A stretch of 40,456 nt of DNA from Rickettsiales bacterium (GTDB taxonomy: Bacteria; Pseudomonadota; Alphaproteobacteria; Rickettsiales; UBA1997). A program made the position numbers and the translations under genes. Positions 1 through 7,324 of this stretch are shown one piece after another (positions within the stretch are counted from its first letter, which is position 1; every line of letters starts with the position of its first letter). The notes beneath the pieces were generated by a model. It made no database searches, was not told the DNA's origin, and worked only from the letters and a program-made list of their open reading frames with translations. The stretch lies in NCBI GenBank assembly GCA_028040005.1, contig JAOFKK010000001.1, forward strand, positions 1 through 40,456, in the 5' to 3' direction.

Positions 1-1497
1 GGCAGCAGATTTATCTTTATATCCTCTTACTGAATATTGATCTCCAATAAAGATTTGCTCAGAGGAAAATAGCGAGTGGGGTGAGTATTGAGCCTCAAGA
101 GAGCTCATTAGATAAAATTTGTGTCTTTTTATTGGTAAATGCTTATAATATCTGCCAGAAAACTTATATTTTGTAAATTGGGCTCTCGGTGTTAATCCAT
201 CTATTCCAGCCTCATCTTTTTTGGCATCAAAAATTGAAAGACCTCTTATATAAGATAATACATAGCTAAAATACCCATATTTGCTACTATTTATGGTATG
301 TTCAAAAGCGGGTCTAATTATTGATAGTTTTCTTGATCCAGTAGGGACTTTTGATCCTTGTAAAAAACTAGCTATGTCGTATAAATCCAATTTTGTCATA
401 AGGGAAAATTCATGAACCTGACCTCTGTAAATTTTTCTTTTCACATGAAATGTTCTGCTCTTATTAAAACCACTACTTTTAATACTGTTGTTAGTTGAGG
501 TGATTGTACTTAAATATCTTGATTCACCATAAGATAATCCAGATTCCCAATATCCAAAAGGAACTGTAATTCCAATAAATTTACTTCTTGAGTATTTTTC
601 TTTATCATTATGCTCATTATCTTTTGTATAGCTAGCATAGATACTTTCATTTAAACCCAAGATATTATTTTGGTTTATACTAGCTCTTCTTCTTTTTTCA
701 CCAGTTGATTTCTGTCCTGAATTATTGTATCCAAAACCAACTACTGGTCTTTTTTTTATTTTACCTTTAATTACTACGGAAGAAAATCCTTCTTTGCTGC
801 CAGGCAATATATCCATAACGACATTATTTCCATCCAATCTATTTAATTGCGATAATCCTTGCTCAATATCTCTAATATTAAATATCTTACCTTCTAGATT
901 ACCAAAGGCTGTTAATTTTCTAGATTTATTAAATATCTCTAATTTGCTTTGAAGATTTTTATCAAAATTAATTTTTTCTAATTTCCCTTCAACTATATAT
1001 ATTTTAAGAATTCCTGTTGATATGTCCTGAGGGTTAACAAAGGACTTACTAGTTACATAACCCTTTTTTATATAAAAATTAGTAATTCTTCTGGTAATAT
1101 TATTTAGAAGTGTAGGCTCTATACACTGACCAATAAAATCTTTAATAACTTTATTAATTTTTCTTTTTGAGAAAATCTCTGAATTTTCTATTACTACTTC
1201 TTTTAATTTAAAGCATTTGCCTGCAAATTTTTTATCAATTTTCTTTTCAGGTTTTTCTGTGAATTCTTCAGGCAGCTTTATTTTAAGATCTTTGCTTTTT
1301 CTTTTTTCGAATATTTTTCTATCTCTTTCCTCTTCTTCTATTTTTTGTCTTATTTGCTGATTTTGTTCTTGTTGCAGTATTATTTGATCATTGGTAGTGG
1401 CAAATGAAGTTTTGCAAGCAAAAATACCAATTAATGTGATTAAGAGTAGATTGCATAAAATTTGAATAGGATGATTTAATATCTTGCTAGATTTCAT
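1..1497 (-). CDS. Two-partner-secretion outer-membrane transporter (ShlB/FhaC/HecB family), 3' end outside window
   Basis: TpsB-type transporters sit in the outer membrane and thread a large partner exoprotein (TpsA) to the surface. The frame is open from an ATG at 1497 to the window edge (499 codons), so the C-terminus is missing. Seen: an N-terminal hydrophobic signal segment (residues ~10-33), a charged Gln/Glu/Lys linker (to ~75), a POTRA_2/ShlB-type region (~80-230, with a segment reading FYIKKGYVTS), then a beta-rich region with motifs typical of the barrel (GFGYNNSGQKSTGE; GDQYSVRGY near the cut end, the conserved VRGY-type motif). The start overlaps the 3' end of the upstream lipoprotein gene by 11 bases, so they are co-transcribed. 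No TpsA is visible; it would have to lie to the left or elsewhere. Family assignment is confident; the substrate is unknown. Confidence 0.85.
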   Translation of the reverse strand, partial: MKSSKILNHPIQILCNLLLITLIGIFACKTSFATTNDQIILQQEQNQQIRQKIEEEERDRKIFEKRKSKDLKIKLPEEFTEKPEKKIDKKFAGKCFKLKEVVIENSEIFSKRKINKVIKDFIGQCIEPTLLNNITRRITNFYIKKGYVTSKSFVNPQDISTGILKIYIVEGKLEKINFDKNLQSKLEIFNKSRKLTAFGNLEGKIFNIRDIEQGLSQLNRLDGNNVVMDILPGSKEGFSSVVIKGKIKKRPVVGFGYNNSGQKSTGEKRRRASINQNNILGLNESIYASYTKDNEHNDKEKYSRSKFIGITVPFGYWESGLSYGESRYLSTITSTNNSIKSSGFNKSRTFHVKRKIYRGQVHEFSLMTKLDLYDIASFLQGSKVPTGSRKLSIIRPAFEHTINSSKYGYFSYVLSYIRGLSIFDAKKDEAGIDGLTPRAQFTKYKFSGRYYKHLPIKRHKFYLMSSLEAQYSPHSLFSSEQIFIGDQYSVRGYKDKSAA

Positions 1498-2227
1498 TTT
1501 GACCTAAAAATTTTTTAACCACTTCCTTTTTATCAACATCTTTTGGAAACAAATCTTTTTTTACAGAGAAAAACTGACAACAATTTTTCATATATTTTTT
1601 AGCATTATTGATCATTTCCATAGATTTTTTTTTGCTATTATTATGAGGGATATTTAATAAATATTCGATAGACCAGAAATAATTTTTACCTCTAAATATC
1701 ATCATCGTAGAAAAGGCTTTTTGCCCCGGTAGGCAAATTTGCTTTATGTTCGGCTTGCAAGGCTTTTCGTAAGATACTGTTATCGTATCAAAGTTTCCTA
1801 AAGCTAAATCTTTTGTAACTAACCTTTTATAAGGTTTAAAATTTTTCATTATATAGTTATCTCTTCTCGAAAAATAATAATCTAAGTTATCTTTTTTGAT
1901 GTTAACTTTAAAATCTTTGGCAATAATTAACATTCTATCCCAACTTAAACGAGAATATGTTGGCTCATAAACAAACTCGTCAACAATCGAATCTTTACTT
2001 CTTCTAGAGTAGCTATTTTGAATAAAATCTTCAGGAATCTGAACTGCTATATAATAGTTATTTATTTCATCATCATCTATTTTTATAACTTCATGTCTTA
2101 GATTATTCTTAAACTCTCCATTGTTAAATGAAACAAGGTTACCTTCGGTAAAATTAGGAGCACAAGCTCCAATAAGAAAAACTATTGGTAAGAGAATAAT
2201 GTGAAATAAATACCTATTTTTAATCAT
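1487..2227 (-). CDS. Predicted lipoprotein of unknown function upstream of the TPS transporter
   Basis: 246 residues. It starts MIKNRYLF, followed by a hydrophobic stretch ending in a lipobox (LIGAC, Cys 22), so it is probably exported by Sec and lipidated. The mature part is mixed charged and aromatic, has no further membrane segment, and contains a Cys-rich patch (residues ~160-175, CKPNIKQICLPG) plus a CC pair near 217-218. No family was recognised. It lies immediately upstream of, and overlaps by 11 bases, the ShlB-like transporter gene, so a role with that outer-membrane system is a reasonable inference, but it is far too small and not repetitive enough to be a classical TpsA exoprotein. 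Confidence 0.7.
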   Translation of the reverse strand: MIKNRYLFHIILLPIVFLIGACAPNFTEGNLVSFNNGEFKNNLRHEVIKIDDDEINNYYIAVQIPEDFIQNSYSRRSKDSIVDEFVYEPTYSRLSWDRMLIIAKDFKVNIKKDNLDYYFSRRDNYIMKNFKPYKRLVTKDLALGNFDTITVSYEKPCKPNIKQICLPGQKAFSTMMIFRGKNYFWSIEYLLNIPHNNSKKKSMEMINNAKKYMKNCCQFFSVKKDLFPKDVDKKEVVKKFLGQNEI

Positions 2228-2307
2228 TTTATAATTTTTATTCTAATTTATTTTTTTGTTTCACTGAGTGCTCAAGCACATAATTTTAAGGAGCAAATAT
2301 TTTTTAA

Positions 2308-2353
2308 TTTCATTCCTCTCTTGTTTTCTATTATTTTCTATCCTATTCTATAT
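2308..2353 (+). promoter_or_regulatory. Conserved upstream block of HTH copy 1 (putative promoter/operator)
   Basis: The sequence from TTTCATT through CTCTTGTTTTCTA to CCTATTCTAT recurs with few changes upstream of the second HTH gene (36300-36343, minus strand). Within it, TTTTCTAT / TTTTCTAT / TATTCTAT form phased direct repeats of roughly ten bases, as expected for a multi-site operator. Conservation of a non-coding block upstream of both paralogues is seen directly; the operator role is inferred. Confidence 0.45.
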
Positions 2354-2394
2354 AAGAAATTTTTTAATTCAACAAAACATATTGCAGGGTAACC

Positions 2395-2583
2395 ATGAGC
2401 ATCATTGATAATAACGACATAATGACAATGAAAGAGTTGGCTGACTATCTCAAGATAGCAGAAAAAACAGCTTATCGCTTTGCATCAGAAAAGAAGGTTC
2501 CGGGGTTTAAAGTTGGTAATGCTTGGAGATTTAGGAAGAGTGAAATTGATAATTGGATTAAGAAACAGGAAAAAACTAAATAG
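2395..2583 (+). CDS. Small excisionase-family (MerR-like HTH_17) DNA-binding protein, copy 1
   Basis: 62 residues, almost entirely a helix-turn-helix of the excisionase/AlpA type: MTMKELADYLKIAEKTAYRF (helix-turn-helix, residues ~10-29), then a wing VPGFKVGNAWRFRKSEIDNW. Such proteins bind DNA as small regulators or directionality factors. It stands 7 bases before the hsdM remnant, in the same orientation, so it probably headed a type I restriction-modification operon. It is nearly identical, at protein and DNA level, to the HTH gene at 36076-36258 that heads the type III/helicase operon; only the extreme N-terminus and two conservative residues differ in the body. The most likely role is controller of the R-M operon; excision of an element is the alternative. 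Confidence 0.8.
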   Translation: MSIIDNNDIMTMKELADYLKIAEKTAYRFASEKKVPGFKVGNAWRFRKSEIDNWIKKQEKTK

Positions 2584-2590
2584 GAAAATT

Positions 2591-2998
2591 ATGGCCAATA
2601 ATCACGAAAATTTAATAGGTTTTATTTGGAACATAGCTAATAAATTGCGTGGCCCGTATCGTCCGCCACAATATAGGCGAGTTATGTTGCCAATGACTAT
2701 TCTTCGTAGAATGGATTGCGTTTTGTTATCTACAAAAGATGAGGTATTAAAACAATACGAGAAGCTTCAGGCGCAAGGTCATAGCGAAGATGCTATTCAT
2801 AAAATATTGGGTCGTACTGCCTCAAAAGATAGAGAGCAGCCTTTGTACAATACCAGTAAATATGATTTTAATAAATTGCTTGGTGATTCTGACAACATTG
2901 CTCGTAATTTAATATCCTATATCAATGGGCTATCTCCCAAAGCTCGTGAAATTTTTGAAAAATTTAATTTTGAACAAGAAATAGAAAAATTAGATAAT
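2591..2998 (+). pseudogene. hsdM: Type I restriction-modification methyltransferase HsdM, 5' remnant
   Basis: The frame opens MANNHENLIGFIWNIANKLRG and continues with PPQYRRVMLPMTILRRMDC, which is the N-terminal HsdM domain (HsdM_N) of type I DNA adenine methylases. Only ~136 codons survive out of a usual 500 or so: the frame runs into an IS3-family element at 2998/2999 and stops at 3031 inside it. The catalytic NPPF and AdoMet motifs, the specificity subunit HsdS and the nuclease HsdR are all absent downstream, so the system cannot work. The HTH gene lies 7 bases upstream. Confidence 0.85.
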
Positions 2999-3022
2999 GA
3001 TGTGGTTACCTTTTTCCGGACA
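2998..3022 (+). repeat. Left terminal inverted repeat of the IS3-family element
   Basis: The 25 bases beginning TGATGTGGTTACC and ending TTCCGGACA are the exact reverse complement of 4237-4261. Confidence 0.9.
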
Positions 3023-3049
3023 GTTTTTTAATCATTAATTTAATAAAAT

Positions 3050-3349
3050 ATGTCGAAAAGGGAACATAATAAATATTCTTTAGAATTTAAGGTTTCGTCT
3101 GTAAAATTAGCTCTTGAGTCGGATCAGCCTATAGCTCAAACTGCTAGAGATTTAGGTATTAATCCTAGTACTTTACATACTTGGATAGGTAAGGAGTCAA
3201 ATTTTAAAAAATCTAATAATAATATGGTAAAAAATAGTGAGTGTCATTTTGAAGAAGTAAAAAAGTTAAGGAAGGAGTTATCAATTGTTAAGCAAGAGAG
3301 GGATTTGCTAAAAAAGGCTGCCGCATACTTTGCCAAACAATCCCAATAA
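3050..3349 (+). CDS. IS3-family transposase OrfA (HTH protein)
   Basis: 99 residues. An N-terminal HTH of the IS3/IS911 type (YSLEFKVSSVKLALES; TARDLGINPSTLHTWI) binds the element ends, followed by a leucine-rich coiled coil (EVKKLRKELSIVKQERDLLKKA) for multimerisation. On its own it is the regulatory or DNA-binding partner; after a -1 frameshift near its end it is joined to OrfB. It is intact. Confidence 0.9.
   Translation: MSKREHNKYSLEFKVSSVKLALESDQPIAQTARDLGINPSTLHTWIGKESNFKKSNNNMVKNSECHFEEVKKLRKELSIVKQERDLLKKAAAYFAKQSQ
3310..3316 (+). promoter_or_regulatory. Programmed -1 frameshift site A AAA AAG
   Basis: In the orfA frame the codons read CTA AAA AAG, giving the classic slippery heptamer A AAA AAG. 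A -1 slip enters the orfB frame, which is open from here through to 4230 and reads CRILCQTIPIKYAWIKSNRN before the first ATG at 3397. This would make the OrfAB fusion transposase. Confidence 0.85.
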
Positions 3350-4230
3350 AGTATGCGTGGATTAAATCTAACAGGAATCAATTTTCAATTACAAAAATGT
3401 GTAATTTTATGAAAGTTTCTCGTAGTGGATATTATGAGTGGTTAAACTATTCTATTAGTGATAGGGATAAGGAGAATATGAAAATAATGGGTAAAATAAA
3501 AGAAATTTCTATTCAAAATCGTAATATTTATGGTTCTCGTAGAATTTTAAAAAAATTAGAAGAAGAAAATATTTTTATAAGTAGAAAAAGGCTTGTTAGA
3601 TTGATGAGATTGGCAAATATTTCTTGTAAAACCAAGAGAAAATTCAAGATTACTATTAATTCTAAACATAATAAACCAATTTCACCTAATTTATTAAATA
3701 GAAATTTTGATTGTTTAGTTCCAAATAAATATTGGGTTGGTGATATTACCTACATTCCAACCCAGGAAGGATGGTTATATTTAGCAACTGTAATTGATCT
3801 TTATTCTAGAAATATCATTGGCTGGTCTATGTCTGATAATATGAAATCAAAATTAGTTAATGATGCTTTAACAATAGCATTATTTAAAAGAAAACCTAAA
3901 AAGGGGTTGATCTATCATACTGATCAGGGTAGTCAATATGATTCTGAATCTCACAGAGATATTTTAAAAGATCATGACATTATCCAAAGTATGAGTAGAA
4001 AAGGTAATTGCTGGGATAATGCTGTTGCAGAATCATTTTTTCATACCCTGAAAACTGAATTAACGCATCATCATAATTTTAAAAATAGAAAGGAAGCAAA
4101 AAATATAATATTTGAATATATTGAGGTTTTCTATAATAGAATAAGAATTCACTCTGCTAATAATTATCTAGCACCAGTTGAATTCGAAAAAAGAAACATA
4201 TACTTGAAAAAATATTCAACATCTGCTTAA
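3316..4230 (+). CDS. IS3-family transposase OrfB (DDE integrase domain), produced as OrfAB by -1 frameshift
   Basis: This is the catalytic part of the transposase. The frame is open from the slippery site; an independent ATG exists at 3397 (277 residues), but the upstream in-frame stretch is typical OrfB sequence, so frameshifted OrfAB is the likely active form. Seen: HTH_21 region (NIYGSRRILKKLEEENI), then the rve/DDE core with D in VGDITYIPT, D in YHTDQGSQYDS and E in NCWDNAVAESFFHTLK, and the terminal YNRIRIHSANNYLAPVEFE that closes this family. All three catalytic residues are present with no stops, so the element may still be mobile. Confidence 0.92.
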   Translation, partial: GCRILCQTIPIKYAWIKSNRNQFSITKMCNFMKVSRSGYYEWLNYSISDRDKENMKIMGKIKEISIQNRNIYGSRRILKKLEEENIFISRKRLVRLMRLANISCKTKRKFKITINSKHNKPISPNLLNRNFDCLVPNKYWVGDITYIPTQEGWLYLATVIDLYSRNIIGWSMSDNMKSKLVNDALTIALFKRKPKKGLIYHTDQGSQYDSESHRDILKDHDIIQSMSRKGNCWDNAVAESFFHTLKTELTHHHNFKNRKEAKNIIFEYIEVFYNRIRIHSANNYLAPVEFEKRNIYLKKYSTSA

Positions 4231-4236
4231 ATTGGG

Positions 4237-4261
4237 TGTCCGGAAAAAGGTAACCACATCA
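4237..4261 (-). repeat. Right terminal inverted repeat of the IS3-family element
   Basis: Exact reverse complement of 2998-3022. It lies just after the orfB stop and reads straight into a truncated IS256-type transposase. Confidence 0.9.
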
Positions 4262-4723
4262 ATTTTTCAAAAATGCGTAATTCATAAAGAGAGGCAAATA
4301 TTACTAAAAACAAGACCAAAAGAAAAAGCAGAAATGGCTGAAGATTTAAAACATATATTTGATAATTTTGATGAATCTTCAACAATAGAAAATGCAAAAA
4401 ATAAGCTAGAATCCTTTATTAATAAGTGGAAATCTAAATATTCAAATATTAACAATTATTTTAAAGAAGGAATTGTAGATTATTACTTCTCTTATATTAA
4501 ATTTGATAAAGAAATAAGAAGATCTATATATACAACAAATGGAATAGAAAATCTTAATAAACAAATAAGAAAGGCTACAAAAAATAAATTATCCTTCGAA
4601 AAAGAAAATAGATTGCTGGATTATATATTTGTAGTTATAAAGGATTTTGAAGAAAAGAACTGGCAAAAATATTCAGTTCATTTATTCAAAAATTGGAAAA
4701 AGATAGGTGAAGGGAATAATTAA
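4262..4723 (+). pseudogene. IS256 (mutator)-family transposase, 3' remnant
   Basis: About 153 codons of the C-terminal part of a mutator-type transposase survive: FQKCVIHKERQILLK (the conserved Cys-x-x-His region) and EIRRSIYTTNGIENLNKQIR, which holds the catalytic Glu, then the terminal KNW. The N-terminal half with the two catalytic Asp residues is missing; the frame begins at the right end of the IS3-family element. The apparent ATG at 4232 belongs to the IS3 terminal repeat and is not a real start. The stretch after the stop (AAAAGACACAATTAAATTAAC) may be the right end of the IS256-type element. Confidence 0.85.
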
Positions 4724-4767
4724 AAGACACAATTAAATTAACGATCCCTAGTCAAGACACCAAAGGT

Positions 4768-4804
4768 GGCTTGGTGGGGTACGGGATTCTTCAACATATA
4801 AAAT
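4768..4804 (+). repeat. Dispersed GGTGGGG/ATAAA repeat, copy A
   Basis: Reads GGCTTGGTGGGGTAC, then ATTCTTCAACATATAAAA. It shares this pattern with 4851-4900 and, less exactly, 25521-25570. All three lie in gene-free DNA on the plus strand. Function unknown; a decayed mobile-element end is possible. Confidence 0.5.
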
Positions 4805-4850
4805 GCCAATCAAGTTACCTCCTATCACAACATACACATAACTTTAAGTT

Positions 4851-4900
4851 GGCACTTTGGTGGGTACAGAATACTTCAACATATAAATTTACCTAATCAC
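4851..4900 (+). repeat. Dispersed GGTGGGG/ATAAA repeat, copy B
   Basis: Reads GGCACTTTGGTGGGTAC, then ATACTTCAACATATAAATTT and ACCTAATCAC. The similarity to copy A continues through ACTTCAACATATAAA; copy C (25521) shares the 3' ATAAATTAC-TAAT-AC part. Confidence 0.5.
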
Positions 4901-4952
4901 TATTTTATTTTACTTTAAAATGAAGTTCTATAAAATCTTTTTAATATTAAAG

Positions 4953-5007
4953 AAACCTTTGCATTGACTTTCTAATAGAATCAAACACTTCAATTACAAA
5001 AAGGTCT
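4953..5007 (-). repeat. Palindromic intergenic repeat, copy 1
   Basis: Its reverse complement reads AGACCTTTTTGTAATTGAAG, GTTTGATTCTATTAGAAA, GTCAATGCAAAGGTTT. This aligns along its length with 16983-17033, which reads AGACCTTTGCAATTGAAG, GTTTGATCAGAAAATG, CAATTGCAAAGGTCT. Both copies can fold on themselves through their ends. This copy is the more degenerate. It resembles in kind the small palindromic elements common in Rickettsiales. Confidence 0.55.
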
Positions 5008-5053
5008 CTTAAAATTCATTTCCGGGCTTTAAAGTAACTTTTTTAATAAAATT

Positions 5054-5761
5054 ATGACTAAAATAATAACAGCCGCCTATATTATGATAGGAGATGAAAT
5101 TCTTTCAGGAAGGACTAAAGATGAGAATTTAAATTTTTTAGCAACTAACCTTACAAATCTTGGAATTAATCTAAAAGAAGTTATTATTGTTCCCGATGAT
5201 GAAATAAAAATAATAGAAGCTGTTATCAATCTTAAGGATCAATATAATTATATTTTTACAACTGGTGGCATAGGACCAACTCATGATGATGTTACTATCG
5301 ATTCCATAGCTAAGGCTTTAAATGATAAATTAATCCTCAACAAAAAGGCCGAGCAAATATTAATTGATCATTATGGTAAAAATAACATTAATAAAGCCAG
5401 ATTAAAAATGGCAATTTTGCCATCAAAAGCCAAATTACTTAATAATCCAGTAACATCCGCACCTGGATTTATGATAGAAAATATCATAGTAATGGCAGGG
5501 GTGCCAAAAATAATGCGCGCCATGTTTAATTCTTCATTGGAATTTTTAGATTTTGGCGATAAGATTATATCAAAGGAAATTAGTCTAAATGTTACTGAAA
5601 GCTTCATAGCCAAAGATTTATCTGATTTACAGAATCAATTTCCTGAGGTTGCAATTGGTAGCTATCCATTTTTTGGTGGTACTTCTGTGGTTTTTCGCTC
5701 CTTTAATAAGGTCAAAATAAATCAATGTTATGATATAATATCTAACAAAAAATATGAGTAA
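5054..5761 (+). CDS. CinA-type molybdopterin-binding domain protein (N-terminal domain only)
   Basis: 235 residues of the MoCF_biosynth/CinA N-terminal fold. Visible motifs: IMIGDEILSGRTKDEN (residues ~10-25), IFTTGGIGPTHDDVT (~74-88) and VMAGVPKIMRAM. The C-terminal nicotinamide-nucleotide amidase domain of full-length CinA (total usually over 400 residues) is absent, so this is the short form found in many alphaproteobacteria, annotated as competence/damage-inducible or molybdopterin-binding; an ADP-ribose pyrophosphatase activity is known for some full-length members. Its stop overlaps the virB8 start by 8 bases, so it is the first gene of the cinA-virB8-virB9 operon. A functional link with secretion is not implied. 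Confidence 0.82.
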   Translation: MTKIITAAYIMIGDEILSGRTKDENLNFLATNLTNLGINLKEVIIVPDDEIKIIEAVINLKDQYNYIFTTGGIGPTHDDVTIDSIAKALNDKLILNKKAEQILIDHYGKNNINKARLKMAILPSKAKLLNNPVTSAPGFMIENIIVMAGVPKIMRAMFNSSLEFLDFGDKIISKEISLNVTESFIAKDLSDLQNQFPEVAIGSYPFFGGTSVVFRSFNKVKINQCYDIISNKKYE

Positions 5762-6545
5762 TAAATTTAACCAAGAACAAAAAAAAATATATAATGACTA
5801 TGTTACAACCATGGTCGAAAAAAAGATGTTTTTTAAAGATTCGGTAAATTACTATCTATTATCCTATATATCGCCTAAATGCCATAGAACTTTTTTGATT
5901 ATTATTTTATTATTTACCAGCTCCATACTTTATATTTTAAGTGAAGAAATAATAAAATTACTACCAATTAAGCAACCTCTACCAATAATGGTTAATGCCA
6001 AAGATTCATCCATATATTACCCCGCTATTAAAAGCCTAAGAAAACCATATGATACTGACGTAATTTCAATTAATGAGATGGTGGCAAGATATTTAATCGA
6101 AAATTACATCACCCAAAGAGAATCATATGATTTTAGAACAGCAAATATCAATGATATTAATAATAAGTTAGAATTTATTAGAAATAACTCATCATCTAAA
6201 GAATATCGAAATTTTAAAAAATATTTTGATAGAACAAATCCATTAAGTCCAGTTCGATTTTTTGGTAAAGATTCATATAATAAGGTTGATATTATATCGG
6301 TTGCTTTTGAGAAGGAGGAAAATAAAAATCTACTTAAAATAGCGCAAGATTTTCTTTATATTAGCTTGGCTAAAGAGGCTGTTGTTAATTATAAAATTAC
6401 CAGATATATAGGCAATAAAACTAGCGTTACTAAAAAGAAAGCTAGAATATTCTTCTCTTTTTCTGGTATTAATAAAAAATCCGGTACATTAAAAAAAGAA
6501 TTAGACTTTACTGTCAATAATTTTATAAATTTAAAAGTTAAATGA
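5754..6545 (+). CDS. virB8: VirB8-family type IV secretion inner-membrane protein
   Basis: VirB8 is a bitopic inner-membrane protein that nucleates the T4SS and binds VirB9 and VirB10. The 263 residues show a short cytoplasmic N-terminus, one membrane helix (~45-62, TFLIIILLFTSSILYILS) and a periplasmic NTF2-like domain with the family motif IENYITQRESYDF (usual form YVxxRExYD) and a closing DFTVNNFINLKVK strand. It overlaps cinA by 8 bases and virB9 by 4. The usual neighbours virB10, virB11 and virD4 do not follow, so this may be one of the duplicated, separated B8/B9 pairs known in Rickettsiales. Confidence 0.85.
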   Translation: MSNKFNQEQKKIYNDYVTTMVEKKMFFKDSVNYYLLSYISPKCHRTFLIIILLFTSSILYILSEEIIKLLPIKQPLPIMVNAKDSSIYYPAIKSLRKPYDTDVISINEMVARYLIENYITQRESYDFRTANINDINNKLEFIRNNSSSKEYRNFKKYFDRTNPLSPVRFFGKDSYNKVDIISVAFEKEENKNLLKIAQDFLYISLAKEAVVNYKITRYIGNKTSVTKKKARIFFSFSGINKKSGTLKKELDFTVNNFINLKVK

Positions 6546-7324
6546 TAAAAATATTAATTATTATCGCCACATTATTGATCCAAATAAATAACTCATATGG
6601 GGCTCAAGAACCTAGATTCTTAGGTAGTGAAAAAAAATTCAGATCATTCATCTATAACCCTAATGAAATATATAGATATACCGGACACTACACCTATCTT
6701 GGTTTTATAGAATTTTCTGAAAGTGACACTATATCATTAGTTACCATGGGTAATTCTAATCTGTGGATGTATGAAGCATCTGGTAATCGCTTATTTTTAA
6801 AACCTATTGAAAATAACGCCGAAACTAACATGACTGTTTTTACTAGTAGTGGCAAAGTTTATCACTTTGAATTAGTTGGTCGTGAAGCTAAAAATATCAA
6901 TGATGAAAATTTAGTTTTTGTAGTAAAATTTATCTATCCTGATGAAGCTAGCCAAAATATTGTTAATTTTCCAAAATCACTACCATCGGATGAGCCTGAT
7001 ATGCGCAAAATTGCAAATTATAACTTTAATTATGAATTTACTGGAGCCAGAATTATTGCCCCAATTAAGGTATTTGACAATGGTGAATTTACTTATTTTC
7101 AATTTAGTAAAACTAATGGGGAAGCTCCTGCAATTTATACTGTTGATTCAGCAGGATATGAATCAATGATTAATTACAGAGTTTCTGGGTCATATATTAT
7201 AGCCGAAATCGTCACATCACAATTTACATTGCGAAGCGGTAATGATATTGTCTGTGTTTATAATAATAGCATGATAATGAATAATGACCCAACAAAAAGT
7301 ACCGCCCCATCAATGAAATTTTAA
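6542..7324 (+). CDS. virB9: VirB9/CagX-family type IV secretion periplasmic protein
   Basis: VirB9 forms the periplasmic and outer-membrane core of the T4SS with VirB7 and VirB10. Seen: signal peptide (residues 1-20, cleaved near SYGAQ), N-terminal beta domain, then a classic C-terminal CagX region (ARIIAPIKVFDNGEFTYFQF, then APAIYTVDSAGYESMINYRV, IIAEIVTSQFTLRSGND). Length 260 is normal. It starts in an ATGA overlap with virB8, indicating coupled translation. Its last 4 bases overlap the end of a convergent gene on the minus strand. Confidence 0.88.
   Translation: MIKILIIIATLLIQINNSYGAQEPRFLGSEKKFRSFIYNPNEIYRYTGHYTYLGFIEFSESDTISLVTMGNSNLWMYEASGNRLFLKPIENNAETNMTVFTSSGKVYHFELVGREAKNINDENLVFVVKFIYPDEASQNIVNFPKSLPSDEPDMRKIANYNFNYEFTGARIIAPIKVFDNGEFTYFQFSKTNGEAPAIYTVDSAGYESMINYRVSGSYIIAEIVTSQFTLRSGNDIVCVYNNSMIMNNDPTKSTAPSMKF

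Larger units (their letters stand above)
2999..4260 (+). mobile_element. IS3-family insertion sequence, apparently complete
   Basis: Terminal inverted repeats of 25 bases match perfectly (2998-3022 against 4237-4261). Between them are overlapping orfA and orfB with a slippery site and an intact DDE triad. Total length ~1.26 kb is normal for the family. If the ends are taken as 2999 and 4260, the flanks are AAT on both sides (2996-2998 and 4261-4263), which fits a 3-base target duplication. However, the left flank is hsdM while the right flank is the inside of an IS256-type transposase gene, so the insertion sits on a rearrangement junction or has itself mediated a deletion. Confidence 0.9.
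4724..5053. other. Gene-free interval with two dispersed repeats and a palindromic repeat
   Basis: No coding frame was seen in these 330 bases. They hold two copies of a GGTGGG...ACATATAAA repeat (4768-4804 and 4851-4900) and one copy of a palindromic element (4953-5007) described separately. A promoter for the following operon must lie in the last part but no convincing -35/-10 pair stands out. Confidence 0.6.

Noticed and set aside
725..952. 75-codon plus-strand frame inside the TPS transporter gene
   Set aside because: It is the complement of the transporter coding sequence, which has clear motifs on the minus strand; no start context or domain.
2480..2590. Upstream extension of the hsdM frame to an ATG at 2480
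   Set aside because: It runs through the HTH gene in another frame; the family start MANNHENL at 2591 is preceded by the HTH stop and fits other HsdM proteins.
4232..4261. ATG at 4232 as the start of the IS256-type transposase
   Set aside because: It reads through the IS3 terminal repeat; true homology begins only after 4261.
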